In this document: positions 35,069 through 43,975 of the stretch, piece by piece
Layout of the letters: each line of letters begins with the position of its first letter
Numbering within the stretch: the first letter of the stretch is position 1
Notes under the pieces: model-generated
The model's database searches: none
Seen by the model: the letters and a program-made list of their open reading frames with translations, nothing else
What the model was told of the DNA's origin: nothing
Assembly: GCA_002786355.1 (NCBI GenBank)
Contig: PGCO01000002.1
Location: 186,001-250,000, forward strand
Direction: 5' to 3'
Length of the DNA: 64,000 nucleotides
DNA from: Sediminibacterium sp. FEMGT703S
GTDB lineage: Bacteria; Bacteroidota; Bacteroidia; Chitinophagales; Chitinophagaceae
Made by a program: the position numbers and the translations under genes

Positions 35069-35984
35069 GCGCTTTGACCGCTTTTTCAATCGCATGGTGT
35101 ACCCACCCTTTAGTATGCAGCAATCTTTGAAACAACCATATACCCAACAAAGCACAAGTAATACCAGCAAGCACATCTAGTACATAATGGTGACTGCTAT
35201 AGACTGCAGCAAACCAGATTCCAATTGTGATAGTAGCTAATAATAGATTAATCCAGCCCAATTTATTCCGGATACCATAAAATAAGACAATAAGTGGATA
35301 AGCCGAATGTAAAGAAGGCATTGCAGCAAAAACGTTAGAACTTTTTTCGTACAAACCCTTGAAAATTTCTACCCCAAAGTATGCATCAAACCTTGATAGT
35401 CCAGCTGTGTTCCCTTTGGTATTTGCAATAAAATCAAAACCATATTGTTGAACATACCATGGTGGAGCTGCAGGATAAATATAATAAACACAGAATCCGA
35501 TTAAATTGACTAATAAGAAAGTTAATGAGAAATAGAAAAACTCTCTCTTATTATAAAAAAATAAGACCCCCGCAAACGTAAGTGGAACAGGAATCCAGCT
35601 TAAATAAAAAAAACCAGCAATAATATCGAAAGTGTTAGAATAGTTTAGACGCCAATACTCATTTGGGGTAACAAGTATCCCATTTAATTGAAACCCAAAA
35701 AGTTTTTTTTCTAACTGATACAGCTCATGAATACTTACCGAATTATATTCATAGTTAGGAAATGCTTTCATGTAATCAAAAATGATCCAGAAAACAATAA
35801 AGACAGTAAACCCTAGTATAAATTTTCTTGTAATATTCGACAAATAATACATGAAGTTAAAAAGTCCTACTAAAATCAGTTGATCCGATTTAAATCCGAT
35901 TAATAAATTAGATAATAGTAAATAACCTACCGAAAAAATCAGGACCAGTAATGAAGCTTTTATCTTTTGTTTATTGAGTGGCAT
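35061..35984 (-). CDS. Aur1-like PAP2 enzyme, likely inositol phosphorylceramide synthase
   Basis: 307 residues, about seven membrane helices. The Aur1/IPC synthase signature YPAAPPWY (residues 170-177) is followed by AAMPSLHSAYPL (His226) and SSHHYVLDVLAG (His266, Asp270). In fungi Aur1 moves inositol phosphate from phosphatidylinositol to ceramide; gut Bacteroides use a homologue for the same reaction. It is the last gene of the minus-strand cluster that also encodes inositol phosphate synthase and the PI phosphate synthase, 13 bases after the DUF4833 gene. Function is inferred from motifs plus context. Confidence 0.8.
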   Translation of the reverse strand: MPLNKQKIKASLLVLIFSVGYLLLSNLLIGFKSDQLILVGLFNFMYYLSNITRKFILGFTVFIVFWIIFDYMKAFPNYEYNSVSIHELYQLEKKLFGFQLNGILVTPNEYWRLNYSNTFDIIAGFFYLSWIPVPLTFAGVLFFYNKREFFYFSLTFLLVNLIGFCVYYIYPAAPPWYVQQYGFDFIANTKGNTAGLSRFDAYFGVEIFKGLYEKSSNVFAAMPSLHSAYPLIVLFYGIRNKLGWINLLLATITIGIWFAAVYSSHHYVLDVLAGITCALLGIWLFQRLLHTKGWVHHAIEKAVKALS

Positions 35985-35997
35985 TGTTGCGTTTCAA

Positions 35998-36567
35998 TTA
36001 TGGTTTAAATCTTTCCATGATTGGTTTACTGCTTATTGCTTCTTTCCCTTTCATTTCAACATAGGCAATATTGGGGCTAAACAATGAACCCCCTGGATCA
36101 ATTTTTATGAATACCCGTTTAATTTCAGCTTCTTTGTTATTGATCAGTGTATAGAGTTTATAAGTATTATCCAAAGGAGATTTCTTTAAAGTGAATGGCT
36201 TTTTCTTATATGCAACTAATTGAATGGTAAAACTGCCATCTTTATTTTTCTTAGATAAAGTTCCATAAGCAAATGCCTTCTGTATAAAATTTAAATCTTT
36301 TTGCATGCCTCCCTCTGGATACCTAATCCAAAAAACTTTAACAGGATTACTTTCGTCTAAAACCCCTTTATCATTAATATTCAATGCATAAATAACCGTG
36401 TTAGTGTTGGTAGTTCTTTGCAAATAAAATAATTGATTCTTTATATTGGTTGGCACAGGGAAAGTATCCTGCGGGTCCATAGTAGTAGGCATTTTCGCAT
36501 AACCGTCGAACTGAAGAAAAGTCAACCCTAATAACACAAATAGTATTCTCATGCTTCGAAAAATCAT
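35998..36567 (-). CDS. Exported DUF4833 protein of the inositol-lipid cluster
   Basis: 189 residues with an N-terminal signal peptide (MRILFVLLGLTFLQFDGYA; Met6 at 36552 may be the true start). The mature part is beta-rich with NQLFYLQRTTNTNTVIYALN, VKVFWIRYPEGG and VAYKKKPFTLKK. I assign it to DUF4833 by these motifs. The biochemical function is unknown. It sits between the CDP-alcohol phosphatidyltransferase (29 bases) and the Aur1-like gene (13 bases), so it is likely part of inositol-lipid synthesis, export or control. Confidence 0.75.
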   Translation of the reverse strand: MIFRSMRILFVLLGLTFLQFDGYAKMPTTMDPQDTFPVPTNIKNQLFYLQRTTNTNTVIYALNINDKGVLDESNPVKVFWIRYPEGGMQKDLNFIQKAFAYGTLSKKNKDGSFTIQLVAYKKKPFTLKKSPLDNTYKLYTLINNKEAEIKRVFIKIDPGGSLFSPNIAYVEMKGKEAISSKPIMERFKP

Positions 36568-36596
36568 TTTACAATTATCAATTCATCAACACACAA

Positions 36597-37328
36597 CTAA
36601 GCATCTTGTTTAATCTTGTCTTTTAAATCTAATGCAGCTTTAGCATCAATTAATCTTTTAAAAGCTGTATAGTTGGTAAGTACCGCCATAATAGTTAATG
36701 GGATAGTAAAAACAGAGATGGTCTCAAATACCTGCACATTAGTTCCTGGCAAGTACACTTTATAATCTCCTCCAATAAAATAGGCTGTTATACCACATGC
36801 AATTGCTGTAACCCCAATCGTTATGACCCTTTCAGGCCTTTGCATTAAACCTTCTTTACACTCAACACCTAATCCTTCCGCTCTTGCTCTAGTATAGCTT
36901 ACCATTAAAGATCCAATCATGGCAATAAAAGCAAATAAGGAACTGTAGAAATAATGATGAGCAATAAGGTAATAACAAATACCTAAAAATAAAACCAACT
37001 CACTATATCGATCTAATACTGAATCAAATAATGCTCCAAAAGATGAGGACATTTTTCCGAGCCTTGCAACTTGACCATCTAACATATCAAAAACACCTGC
37101 AAATAAAACCATTGCTCCAGCCCAACCAATATAGCTCAATTCTCCTCTATGCCCCTTCTCCGCTCCTTCAATAAAAATAGCAGTAACCAAAATATTTAAT
37201 ATTAACCCAATCAATGTGACTGCATTAGGGGTTAATCCTAATTTGATTAAAAATTTAACCAAAGGGTTAATTACAAAATAAATCAATTGCTGGGCTTTGT
37301 CTCTAAATGTTGGTTTGGCCTGGTTCAT
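36597..37328 (-). CDS. CDP-alcohol phosphatidyltransferase, likely phosphatidylinositol phosphate synthase
   Basis: 243 residues, six membrane helices. The complete CDP-OH-P signature is present from Asp81: DMLDGQVAR, eight residues, then G-x3-D-x3-D (Asp81, Asp84, Asp102, Asp106). RPERV after the motif is shared with actinobacterial PI phosphate synthases. Next to myo-inositol-1-phosphate synthase, the expected reaction is CDP-diacylglycerol plus inositol-1-phosphate giving phosphatidylinositol phosphate. Other CDP-alcohol substrates cannot be ruled out from sequence alone. Confidence 0.85.
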   Translation of the reverse strand: MNQAKPTFRDKAQQLIYFVINPLVKFLIKLGLTPNAVTLIGLILNILVTAIFIEGAEKGHRGELSYIGWAGAMVLFAGVFDMLDGQVARLGKMSSSFGALFDSVLDRYSELVLFLGICYYLIAHHYFYSSLFAFIAMIGSLMVSYTRARAEGLGVECKEGLMQRPERVITIGVTAIACGITAYFIGGDYKVYLPGTNVQVFETISVFTIPLTIMAVLTNYTAFKRLIDAKAALDLKDKIKQDA

Positions 37329-37370
37329 TCATCATTGTTTAATACAATCTTAAAAAAGTAATTACTCAAA

Positions 37371-39953
37371 TTAAAAATCAAACCTAAATCTTGTCCTAAT
37401 ACCATAAGGTGATATGCCCGGATTATCCAAATAACTCAAGCGCTTCACAAAGTCTACTCTTAGGATATTAAAAATATTTTCTACACCAACACTTGTTTCT
37501 ATATAAGGCTTCGCCGGATCCAAGGCAAAAGTTGAAGTAACTCCGTTAATAGTTGGATAGGCAAATAAGGAAGGATTCAATACAGGATTGTTTTCATTTC
37601 TTACACCTCCGTACAAAATTTTAAAAGAAGCAACTTCTCTAAATTTCAACTTTTTCAATAATGGAATTCTATTAAACACAATACCCATAAAATGCTGAAC
37701 CCATGTAAATGATGCATAACGATCACTTACAAATTCTAAGAAGTTCATCATATTATACGAGTTCAACTGGTAAGCAAAAGTTTGGTTAGCTCTATGCACA
37801 GTCAATAAAGGAAAAGGAACCTGACCAAAAGTGTATCCACCCTCTAATGTAGCATCTGCATAACCTAGTCTACCCATATAATTTCTTTTCTCAATTCTTA
37901 AATCTACTTTTTGGTAATTGTATTGACCTCCTAAAAAGCCTTTTATACCTGCGGCTGCACTTAATGTAAAAATTGGGTATTTGGTAAATATTGGAATACG
38001 ATAAATTTTACCCTGATAAAATTTCTCATTAGGTGCCCATCTAACTTGTGCATTTAACTCTGTAGTAATAACATTTTGGACATTTTCAGGTGCACCATTG
38101 GTTGTTTTTGTATACGTTAAAATTCCTGCAGGTTGTTGATGCCAATTTTTAAATCCAATACTATAAGAAAACCTACTCTTGAATTCTTTTACAAATTCAG
38201 CCTGATAAATATTGTTATACAACCAACGTTCGTTATTTCCTCTTTTAAATGAAAGTAGGAAGTTATCTTCTTGAACAAACTCTAGATCTTGACCAGGAAT
38301 TTTAGTATCACTTTGTGCACTTATCCGAATATAATTCATCGGAAAAGTATAAATAGACTTATTGTTTAAAGAATAAGTAGCACTTAAAAAACCTTTCCAT
38401 TGCTTATCATTAAATCCATACGCCCCATAGGTTTCAAAATACAATCGTTTGCTCATTGCTGGTGTAGTTCTACCACCAAAACGTAAGCGAAATCCTTCTA
38501 CTGGGTTAAAACTATAAAAAGTATTTACTGGACCTATTTCAACGGGACCTAAATTTCCATACCCTGCAAACAATAAGGTTATCAAAGCCATTGTTCTTCT
38601 AAAAGAGGGCATTCTTTCTAAACTGTCAATATTACTATAGACTTTAGATTCAGGACCCGATAAAGGATTATGTCTTTTTGCCTGCCAAAAACTATCGGGC
38701 ATTTTTGCAATCACTTCCTCATTTCTTACCACTGCTGGTCCTTGAAATAAACTATCTGGCCTTGTTTTGTTAAAAGAGAACCCTTTATAAGAAACAGTTC
38801 GTTCGCCAAAAAAACCACCACTGGTACTATTTTTACTTAGCCCCATGTCGGCCATCAAATCACTTTTAACCAAATGATAGCGCTTGTCTTCTCCACGTTC
38901 AAACTCTAAATCGGCATGGAGTTCTTTGATCCAATTGATATTAGCATTCCTGCTAATAAACATATTAATTTTCTGAACCGCGTAATTCCCATCTAAAGTA
39001 ATAAACATATTACCCCTGAATAATAAATCATTTGTATTCCTTGGGGTAAAATATAATTTAACCAATTTAGTTCCATATTCATCCGTAATGGTATCACGGA
39101 TATAATACATGTAAAATGTAGGAGCTGTATTAGCAATTGGACTTAAAAATTGATATGCAAAAATGGGGATATTATTTTCATAGATATCGATATTCTCATA
39201 CAAACGATTCAATAAAGAACTTAATCCTTCGTTGTCAATATAGCTTCCAAAATTTACTTTTTTCTCCCCCAAAATCATCGATTTAGTTGCAGAAGGATTT
39301 TTGCGCATGTATTGCTTGGAAAGTCTTTCTTCCAAGTAAATAGGCATTAAGACCTTTCCATTTAACTTGGAACTATCCCTATTTTCAAATAAGAAATTGT
39401 ATTTTTTTAATAACCTAGTGTTAGTCACTTTGTCATTCGAGTTACTTAATGCAGCTTGAATTTTCTCATATTGTTCATACTCTACATAATCATAACTAGC
39501 TATTCTATTATTCTCTCTATTCTCTATAACATTTCTAATCAATTCAACCGCTGGGTTGTCTTTGTTTCGATATTTTGCACGCTTATTGGTATTCACGGTT
39601 ACATTGGTTAATAGCGCTGGATCGGGGCCCAATTCTATGTTTAACTCTTGCATTTTAAAGCGGTTCACCGTAAACTGAACCTGCCTAAATCCCACCGAAG
39701 AAACCACTACTTTATTAATTGAAGTATTAGTGATAATCATGTAACGACCCAAGCTATCTGTAACCACACCACGTCCTTTCAAAAAATAAACACTTACCCC
39801 TTGTAATGGACGTTGGGTGATAGAATCTACTACAATACCTTTTACAACAGTCTCCTGTGCGTATATATTGTTCATTGCAAATGATGCAATAACGAATGCG
39901 AATAACTTAAAAACCCTGTTGATATTCATTAAAAAGCTTTTATTTAAAAACAT
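37371..39953 (-). CDS. DUF5686 outer-membrane protein with carboxypeptidase-regulatory-like domain
   Basis: 860 residues. A signal peptide (around MNINRVFKLFAFVIASFA, cleaved after IYA) leads to a carboxypeptidase-regulatory-like beta domain (VVKGIVVDSITQRPLQGVSV) and then the large DUF5686 region, whose C-terminal half has alternating aromatic strands ending GIRTRFRFDF, as in outer-membrane beta-barrels. Function unknown; surface or lipid transport roles are possible. It lies inside the inositol-lipid gene run and overlaps the GtrA gene by 14 bases. Met9 at 39929 is an alternative start, but AAGGGA before 39953 favours the longer form. Confidence 0.82.
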   Translation of the reverse strand: MFLNKSFLMNINRVFKLFAFVIASFAMNNIYAQETVVKGIVVDSITQRPLQGVSVYFLKGRGVVTDSLGRYMIITNTSINKVVVSSVGFRQVQFTVNRFKMQELNIELGPDPALLTNVTVNTNKRAKYRNKDNPAVELIRNVIENRENNRIASYDYVEYEQYEKIQAALSNSNDKVTNTRLLKKYNFLFENRDSSKLNGKVLMPIYLEERLSKQYMRKNPSATKSMILGEKKVNFGSYIDNEGLSSLLNRLYENIDIYENNIPIFAYQFLSPIANTAPTFYMYYIRDTITDEYGTKLVKLYFTPRNTNDLLFRGNMFITLDGNYAVQKINMFISRNANINWIKELHADLEFERGEDKRYHLVKSDLMADMGLSKNSTSGGFFGERTVSYKGFSFNKTRPDSLFQGPAVVRNEEVIAKMPDSFWQAKRHNPLSGPESKVYSNIDSLERMPSFRRTMALITLLFAGYGNLGPVEIGPVNTFYSFNPVEGFRLRFGGRTTPAMSKRLYFETYGAYGFNDKQWKGFLSATYSLNNKSIYTFPMNYIRISAQSDTKIPGQDLEFVQEDNFLLSFKRGNNERWLYNNIYQAEFVKEFKSRFSYSIGFKNWHQQPAGILTYTKTTNGAPENVQNVITTELNAQVRWAPNEKFYQGKIYRIPIFTKYPIFTLSAAAGIKGFLGGQYNYQKVDLRIEKRNYMGRLGYADATLEGGYTFGQVPFPLLTVHRANQTFAYQLNSYNMMNFLEFVSDRYASFTWVQHFMGIVFNRIPLLKKLKFREVASFKILYGGVRNENNPVLNPSLFAYPTINGVTSTFALDPAKPYIETSVGVENIFNILRVDFVKRLSYLDNPGISPYGIRTRFRFDF

Positions 39954-40317
39954 ATTTCCCTTGTAATAGATAATTATAGAAGATACCTACTATTAAGGAA
40001 ATAAAAATTTTCGAAACTATATAATTGGCTTGCAGATAATTGACCATAAATGCCAAGCCTGATACATTTAAAATTAAATTCCCAATCCAAACGATTAAAT
40101 AGCGAAATGCTTGAATTGGAATTGGCTGTAATCCCGATTTGAAAACCCAATTTCGTCCCAAAGTAAAATTCACTACCCCACCTGTAATCGTTCCGATTGC
40201 GCCAGAAAGCACTGCCTTCAGATGAATGAATTCCACCAAAAAAATCGTCAGTAAGAAATCTACTGCAGATGCAATTAGTGAGGAAGCTTGGGCTTTTATG
40301 AATACTGGCTTTACCAT
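39940..40317 (-). CDS. GtrA family membrane protein
   Basis: About 125 residues, four membrane helices, with the GtrA pattern VDFLLTIFLVEF, GGVVNFTLGRNWVF and YNYLLQGKYVF. GtrA proteins are thought to help move polyprenyl-linked sugars across the membrane. ATG 40317 overlaps the pgpA-like stop by 7 bases; an upstream ATG at 40335 is possible. Its place in the inositol-lipid cluster suggests help with a lipid-linked substrate, for example flipping, but this is inference. Confidence 0.8.
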   Translation of the reverse strand: MVKPVFIKAQASSLIASAVDFLLTIFLVEFIHLKAVLSGAIGTITGGVVNFTLGRNWVFKSGLQPIPIQAFRYLIVWIGNLILNVSGLAFMVNYLQANYIVSKIFISLIVGIFYNYLLQGKYVFK

Positions 40318-40763
40318 ATATTTAAATACAACCAAATTTGTAAAACAATATTGCTATAACAACCCGCTAAAACATCATCCCCCATTACTCCCCACCCTTT
40401 TGGTAAATTTTCTAGTCTTCTAACCATAAGTGGTTTAACAATATCAAAAAACCTAAACAAACATAGTGCAACTAGTAGATTAATAAAAGTTATTGGAATA
40501 AACAGTAATGAAATCATCATTCCGGCAACTTCATCAACAACTATCTTACTACTATCCTTTCCCCAACTAGATTCTACTTGATTGGCCCCCCATACACCAT
40601 AAACCGTAATTAATAGCGTTGAAACAATCGCTAAAATAGAATTTGGCTGTTCTATTGCAACATACCAAATAAGGCATGTTGCAATAGCAGCCACGGTTCC
40701 GCCTCCTTTGGAAATAAATCCAATTCCAAAAAAGCTTGTAAGTATTTGATGCACTTTTATCAT
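40311..40763 (-). CDS. PgpA-type phosphatase, candidate phosphatidylinositol-phosphate phosphatase
   Basis: 150 residues of the phosphatidylglycerophosphatase A fold: four membrane helices, the N-terminal ISKGGGTVAAIATCL, the conserved KIVVDEVAGMMI with catalytic acidic residues and GVMGDDVLAGCYSN. PgpA normally dephosphorylates phosphatidylglycerophosphate. Here it overlaps the inositol phosphate synthase gene by 4 bases (ATGA), so the likely substrate is phosphatidylinositol phosphate, giving phosphatidylinositol. The alternative is ordinary PG synthesis; genetics would separate the two. Confidence 0.85.
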   Translation of the reverse strand: MIKVHQILTSFFGIGFISKGGGTVAAIATCLIWYVAIEQPNSILAIVSTLLITVYGVWGANQVESSWGKDSSKIVVDEVAGMMISLLFIPITFINLLVALCLFRFFDIVKPLMVRRLENLPKGWGVMGDDVLAGCYSNIVLQIWLYLNIW

Positions 40764-42085
40764 AGCGCTTCCACTACATCTTGGTAATAATCCAATCCAA
40801 GATGTGTGATTAAATCTTCACCCATAATATGACGTAATGTGTTCTGCAACTTAATCAGTTGTTTAAATATATCGTGCTCTGGTCTTAATCCTGGTAAAGT
40901 TTGCGGAGACTTAAAGTAGAATGACAACCACTCTTGTACTCCACTCATATTCGAACGCTTAGCTAAATCCATGAATAATGCAAGATCTAATACGATAGGC
41001 GCAGCTAAAATGGAGTCACGACATAAGAAGTTGATTTTGATTTGCATTGAGTAGCCTAACCAACCAAAGATATCTATATTATCCCAGCTCTCTTTATTAT
41101 CACCATGGGGTGGATAATAGTTGATTCTAACTTTATGGTATAAATCTCCGTATAAAGCTGGATTGATTTCAGGTTGAAGGATATCTTCTAACACACTTAG
41201 TTTAGATACTTCTTTGGTTTTGAAATTATCTGGATCATCTAATACCAAACCATCACGGTTACCTAAAATATTAGTGGAAAACCAACCTCTAATTCCTAAA
41301 GCTCTTGCATGTAAACCAGGAGCTAAAATGGTCTTCATTAAAGTTTGACCAGTTTTAAAATCTTTACCTGCAATAGGAGTTTGGGTTTGTTTTGCCAATG
41401 CTTCTAAAGCAGGTATATCAACTGTTAAGTTGGGCGCACCATTGGCAAATGGTATACCTAACTTAAGAGAAGCATAAGCATAAATCATACTTGGAGCAAT
41501 AGCGGGGTCACTATTATGTAAACCAGCTTCAAAAGCTTCAAGTGTTTCATGAACCGCAGAAGTTTCAATATACTTTTCTGTTGAACCACACCAAACGATA
41601 ACCACTCTTGAACAATCATTGTCTTTTTTGAACTGCTCAATGTCATGAATAACTTGCTCTGCAAGATCGTATTTAGACTTCCCCACTTTGATATGAGTAC
41701 CATCTAAATTCTTAATGTATTCGCGATCAAAAACTGCTTTCATTGGCTTAATTGCTTCCAATTCAGGTTTAACCGCATGCAATAACATAGGTTCTAATAC
41801 TTTTGCATTTGCAGCAGCTTCGAAAACATTGTCTGCATAAACATCCCATCCACCAAAAACGATATCAGTTAAATTTGCCAAGGGAACAAAGTCCTTGATT
41901 AATGGGTAACGGTTTTCCGTTCTCTTCCCTAATCGAATATTTCCCATTTGAGTTAAAGCACCAATAGGCTGAGATAGGCCTTTATTTACTGCAATTACAC
42001 CAGCGATCATAGTAGTGCCTACTGCACCTAAACCAGGAATCAAGATTCCCAACTTCCCTTCTGCTGGGACGATGTTTTGTTTCAT
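40760..42085 (-). CDS. myo-Inositol-1-phosphate synthase
   Basis: Isomerises glucose-6-phosphate to 1L-myo-inositol-1-phosphate using NAD+. The Rossmann start GILIPGLGAVGTTMIAGV is at about residues 13-30; the family core SMIYAYASLKLGIPFANGAP and catalytic-region segments GKDFKTGQTLMKT and LGNRDG follow. 441 residues fits the bacterial/archaeal MIPS group. It is the first enzyme of the cluster, 14 bases after the TetR gene, and overlaps the PgpA-type gene. The identification is strong; it commits carbon to inositol. Confidence 0.93.
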   Translation of the reverse strand: MKQNIVPAEGKLGILIPGLGAVGTTMIAGVIAVNKGLSQPIGALTQMGNIRLGKRTENRYPLIKDFVPLANLTDIVFGGWDVYADNVFEAAANAKVLEPMLLHAVKPELEAIKPMKAVFDREYIKNLDGTHIKVGKSKYDLAEQVIHDIEQFKKDNDCSRVVIVWCGSTEKYIETSAVHETLEAFEAGLHNSDPAIAPSMIYAYASLKLGIPFANGAPNLTVDIPALEALAKQTQTPIAGKDFKTGQTLMKTILAPGLHARALGIRGWFSTNILGNRDGLVLDDPDNFKTKEVSKLSVLEDILQPEINPALYGDLYHKVRINYYPPHGDNKESWDNIDIFGWLGYSMQIKINFLCRDSILAAPIVLDLALFMDLAKRSNMSGVQEWLSFYFKSPQTLPGLRPEHDIFKQLIKLQNTLRHIMGEDLITHLGLDYYQDVVEAL

Positions 42086-42099
42086 ATTCTTTATATTAA

Positions 42100-42687
42100 C
42101 TATTTGTTTTTTAATCCGTTTACCATCAGATTAGAAATTGCACCAATTCGATGCTCCAATCCAATCAATTTATCATTGAAAAAGTCACGCTCAATCCCCC
42201 TAATACTGCTAACTACTACGGATGGCAATAAATCCATTTCTTGAGCAAGCGCACTATTAAATTCACCGCTTTTTATACCAAATTCTAATATAGACCGAAT
42301 TAAGTTGGTCTCTTTTTGAGAATATTCATTGCATAAACCCTTTGCGCATGAACTGTGTTCTACAAAATCACCACAAACCAGGCGATACAAATTCAACATA
42401 TTGCTAAGCACCTTAATTCTGGTGACAGCAAAAATTTTTAATTTTTCTTCGGCAGAATGAACGGTTTCAACGGCAAATTGGGTTTGAATGAAAACCTCTT
42501 GAAGTTCCTTTTGAAGTACTTCTTCAAATATCTGCTCCTTACTTTGATAATAGTAATAGAGGGTGCTTTTACCTTTGCCTAAAGCTTTGGCAATATCTTC
42601 CATGGTAGTTTTCTTAAGACCATAGGTTTGGAAAAGCTTTTGAGCCTCTTTTATAATGTCTTCTCTAAAAATTTCCTCTTTTACCAT
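42100..42687 (-). CDS. TetR family transcriptional regulator heading the inositol-lipid cluster
   Basis: 195 residues. The N-terminal TetR helix-turn-helix is clear: KKTTMEDIAKALGKGKSTLY followed by YYYQSKEQIFEEVL (about residues 25-60). The C-terminal ligand domain is divergent and contains CAKGLCNEYS, a possible Cys pair. It is the first gene of the run, 14 bases before inositol phosphate synthase, so it probably represses its own operon. A direct repeat overlapping its minus-7 box is a candidate operator. The ligand is unknown. Confidence 0.9.
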   Translation of the reverse strand: MVKEEIFREDIIKEAQKLFQTYGLKKTTMEDIAKALGKGKSTLYYYYQSKEQIFEEVLQKELQEVFIQTQFAVETVHSAEEKLKIFAVTRIKVLSNMLNLYRLVCGDFVEHSSCAKGLCNEYSQKETNLIRSILEFGIKSGEFNSALAQEMDLLPSVVVSSIRGIERDFFNDKLIGLEHRIGAISNLMVNGLKNK

Positions 42688-42693
42688 AAACTA

Positions 42694-42725
42694 TTAGACC
42701 AAAATGGTTTTATAGTCCAAAATTA
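42694..42725 (-). promoter_or_regulatory. Promoter and candidate operator of the tetR/inositol-lipid operon
   Basis: On the minus strand TAATTTTG (complement of 42718-42725) matches TAnnTTTG exactly and lies 30 bases before the tetR start. Two direct repeats, TTAGACCAAAAT (42694-42705) and ATAGTCCAAAAT (42712-42723), 18 bases apart with two mismatches, cover and follow this box. A palindrome CGATATCG lies just upstream at 42736-42743. The layout fits autorepression. Confidence 0.45.
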
Positions 42726-42891
42726 CAAAAGTCAGCGATATCGGACTCTTAATAAAAACTTAATATTAAAAATTCTATATCTGTAGTGAAGTGTTAAAAT
42801 ATGAACAAAGGAAGATAAACCATGGGAATGCTGATTGTATGTCTCAGAGTAACTTTAGAAATCAAACGGTATTGACAATTAAAATCTTCCC

Positions 42892-43812
42892 ATGAAGACT
42901 ATCAGACAAATATTGAACACCAGTACTTTCTTTTTAATACTTTCTTGTTCAACCACTTATAAAAGCAGTATTGACCCAATTAAAGAAAAAACCGAAAAAC
43001 CAGGGACTCTATATTTCAAACAGATGATTTTTCCACCTCCAACAAGCTTAAGTCTTGATACATTTTACAAGAAATATGCAGACGCTTATGGAATCCCCAT
43101 CGTTTCATCAGCAAAAGTGCCTGACGATGCCTTAATGATTGCGAGGGATATTGTTAACTATATGCTCGTTAAACGACCAGATATTAGAGAAACCTTGATC
43201 AAACAAAAAGCAAGAGTACTAGTTATGGCAGAATCTGAAATGGAGACAGATCTTCCAGAAAGGAGTAATTGGAAAAAGCCAACAAAAGAAGATAGAAGAC
43301 TTACACCTGGAGAGAGAGATAATTATGATAAACCTGGAGGCATTGCAAGCATGTCGGATAAAGAGTATTGGAATAAAAGAGCAAGAGGAATGGGAGGTAC
43401 AATTACATCTTGTGCAGAAGAAAACTTACTTGGATATCCCAATACGCGCTATTATGGAGAAAATATCCTCGTTCATGAATTTAGTCATAATATGATGAAT
43501 GCAATCAGGTCTTATGATACAACCCTTTATCGAGAAATTCTTGCAGCCTATGAGATTGCAAAAAAAGACGGTAAATATAAAGGACAGTATGCTATAAATA
43601 CTTCTGCTGAATATTGGGCAGAAGGAACACAGTGGTGGTTTTGGTCTAACTATGAATTCTACGACAAAGAACAAAGAATTCAGTCACCAGATGACTTAAA
43701 AAAATATGATTCTGTTCTCTTCAGTTTATTGGAACGCGTTTATCCTGGTCACCAAAATCCTGGAGATATGTATTATGGAAAAAATATAAAACCAAGAGCA
43801 AAAAGAAGTTAA
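42892..43812 (+). CDS. Lipoprotein with gluzincin-type zinc metallopeptidase motif
   Basis: 306 residues. A lipoprotein signal peptide ends at Cys19 (LILSC). The zinc motif HEFSH is at residues 195-199 in ILVHEFSHNMMN, and NTSAEYWAEGTQWWFW supplies a likely third ligand (Glu240 or Glu244), the gluzincin arrangement. The substrate is unknown and I do not recognise a named family with confidence. It points into the polysaccharide locus but is separated from the next gene by 191 bases with its own minus-7 box, so a functional link is only suggested. Confidence 0.72.
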   Translation: MKTIRQILNTSTFFLILSCSTTYKSSIDPIKEKTEKPGTLYFKQMIFPPPTSLSLDTFYKKYADAYGIPIVSSAKVPDDALMIARDIVNYMLVKRPDIRETLIKQKARVLVMAESEMETDLPERSNWKKPTKEDRRLTPGERDNYDKPGGIASMSDKEYWNKRARGMGGTITSCAEENLLGYPNTRYYGENILVHEFSHNMMNAIRSYDTTLYREILAAYEIAKKDGKYKGQYAINTSAEYWAEGTQWWFWSNYEFYDKEQRIQSPDDLKKYDSVLFSLLERVYPGHQNPGDMYYGKNIKPRAKRS

Positions 43813-43975
43813 TTTGTATTGTTGAATAAAAAGAGAAAGCATAAATATAGAAAGATGATTTCTCAGATCAGTTGAATCTTAACATTGAAAAAAAGATTTG
43901 ACAAAATACTTCTAATAAAAATATTCGGAAAATTTATAATGCTTTTATTTACAAATTAAAAAAATGATGGATATT

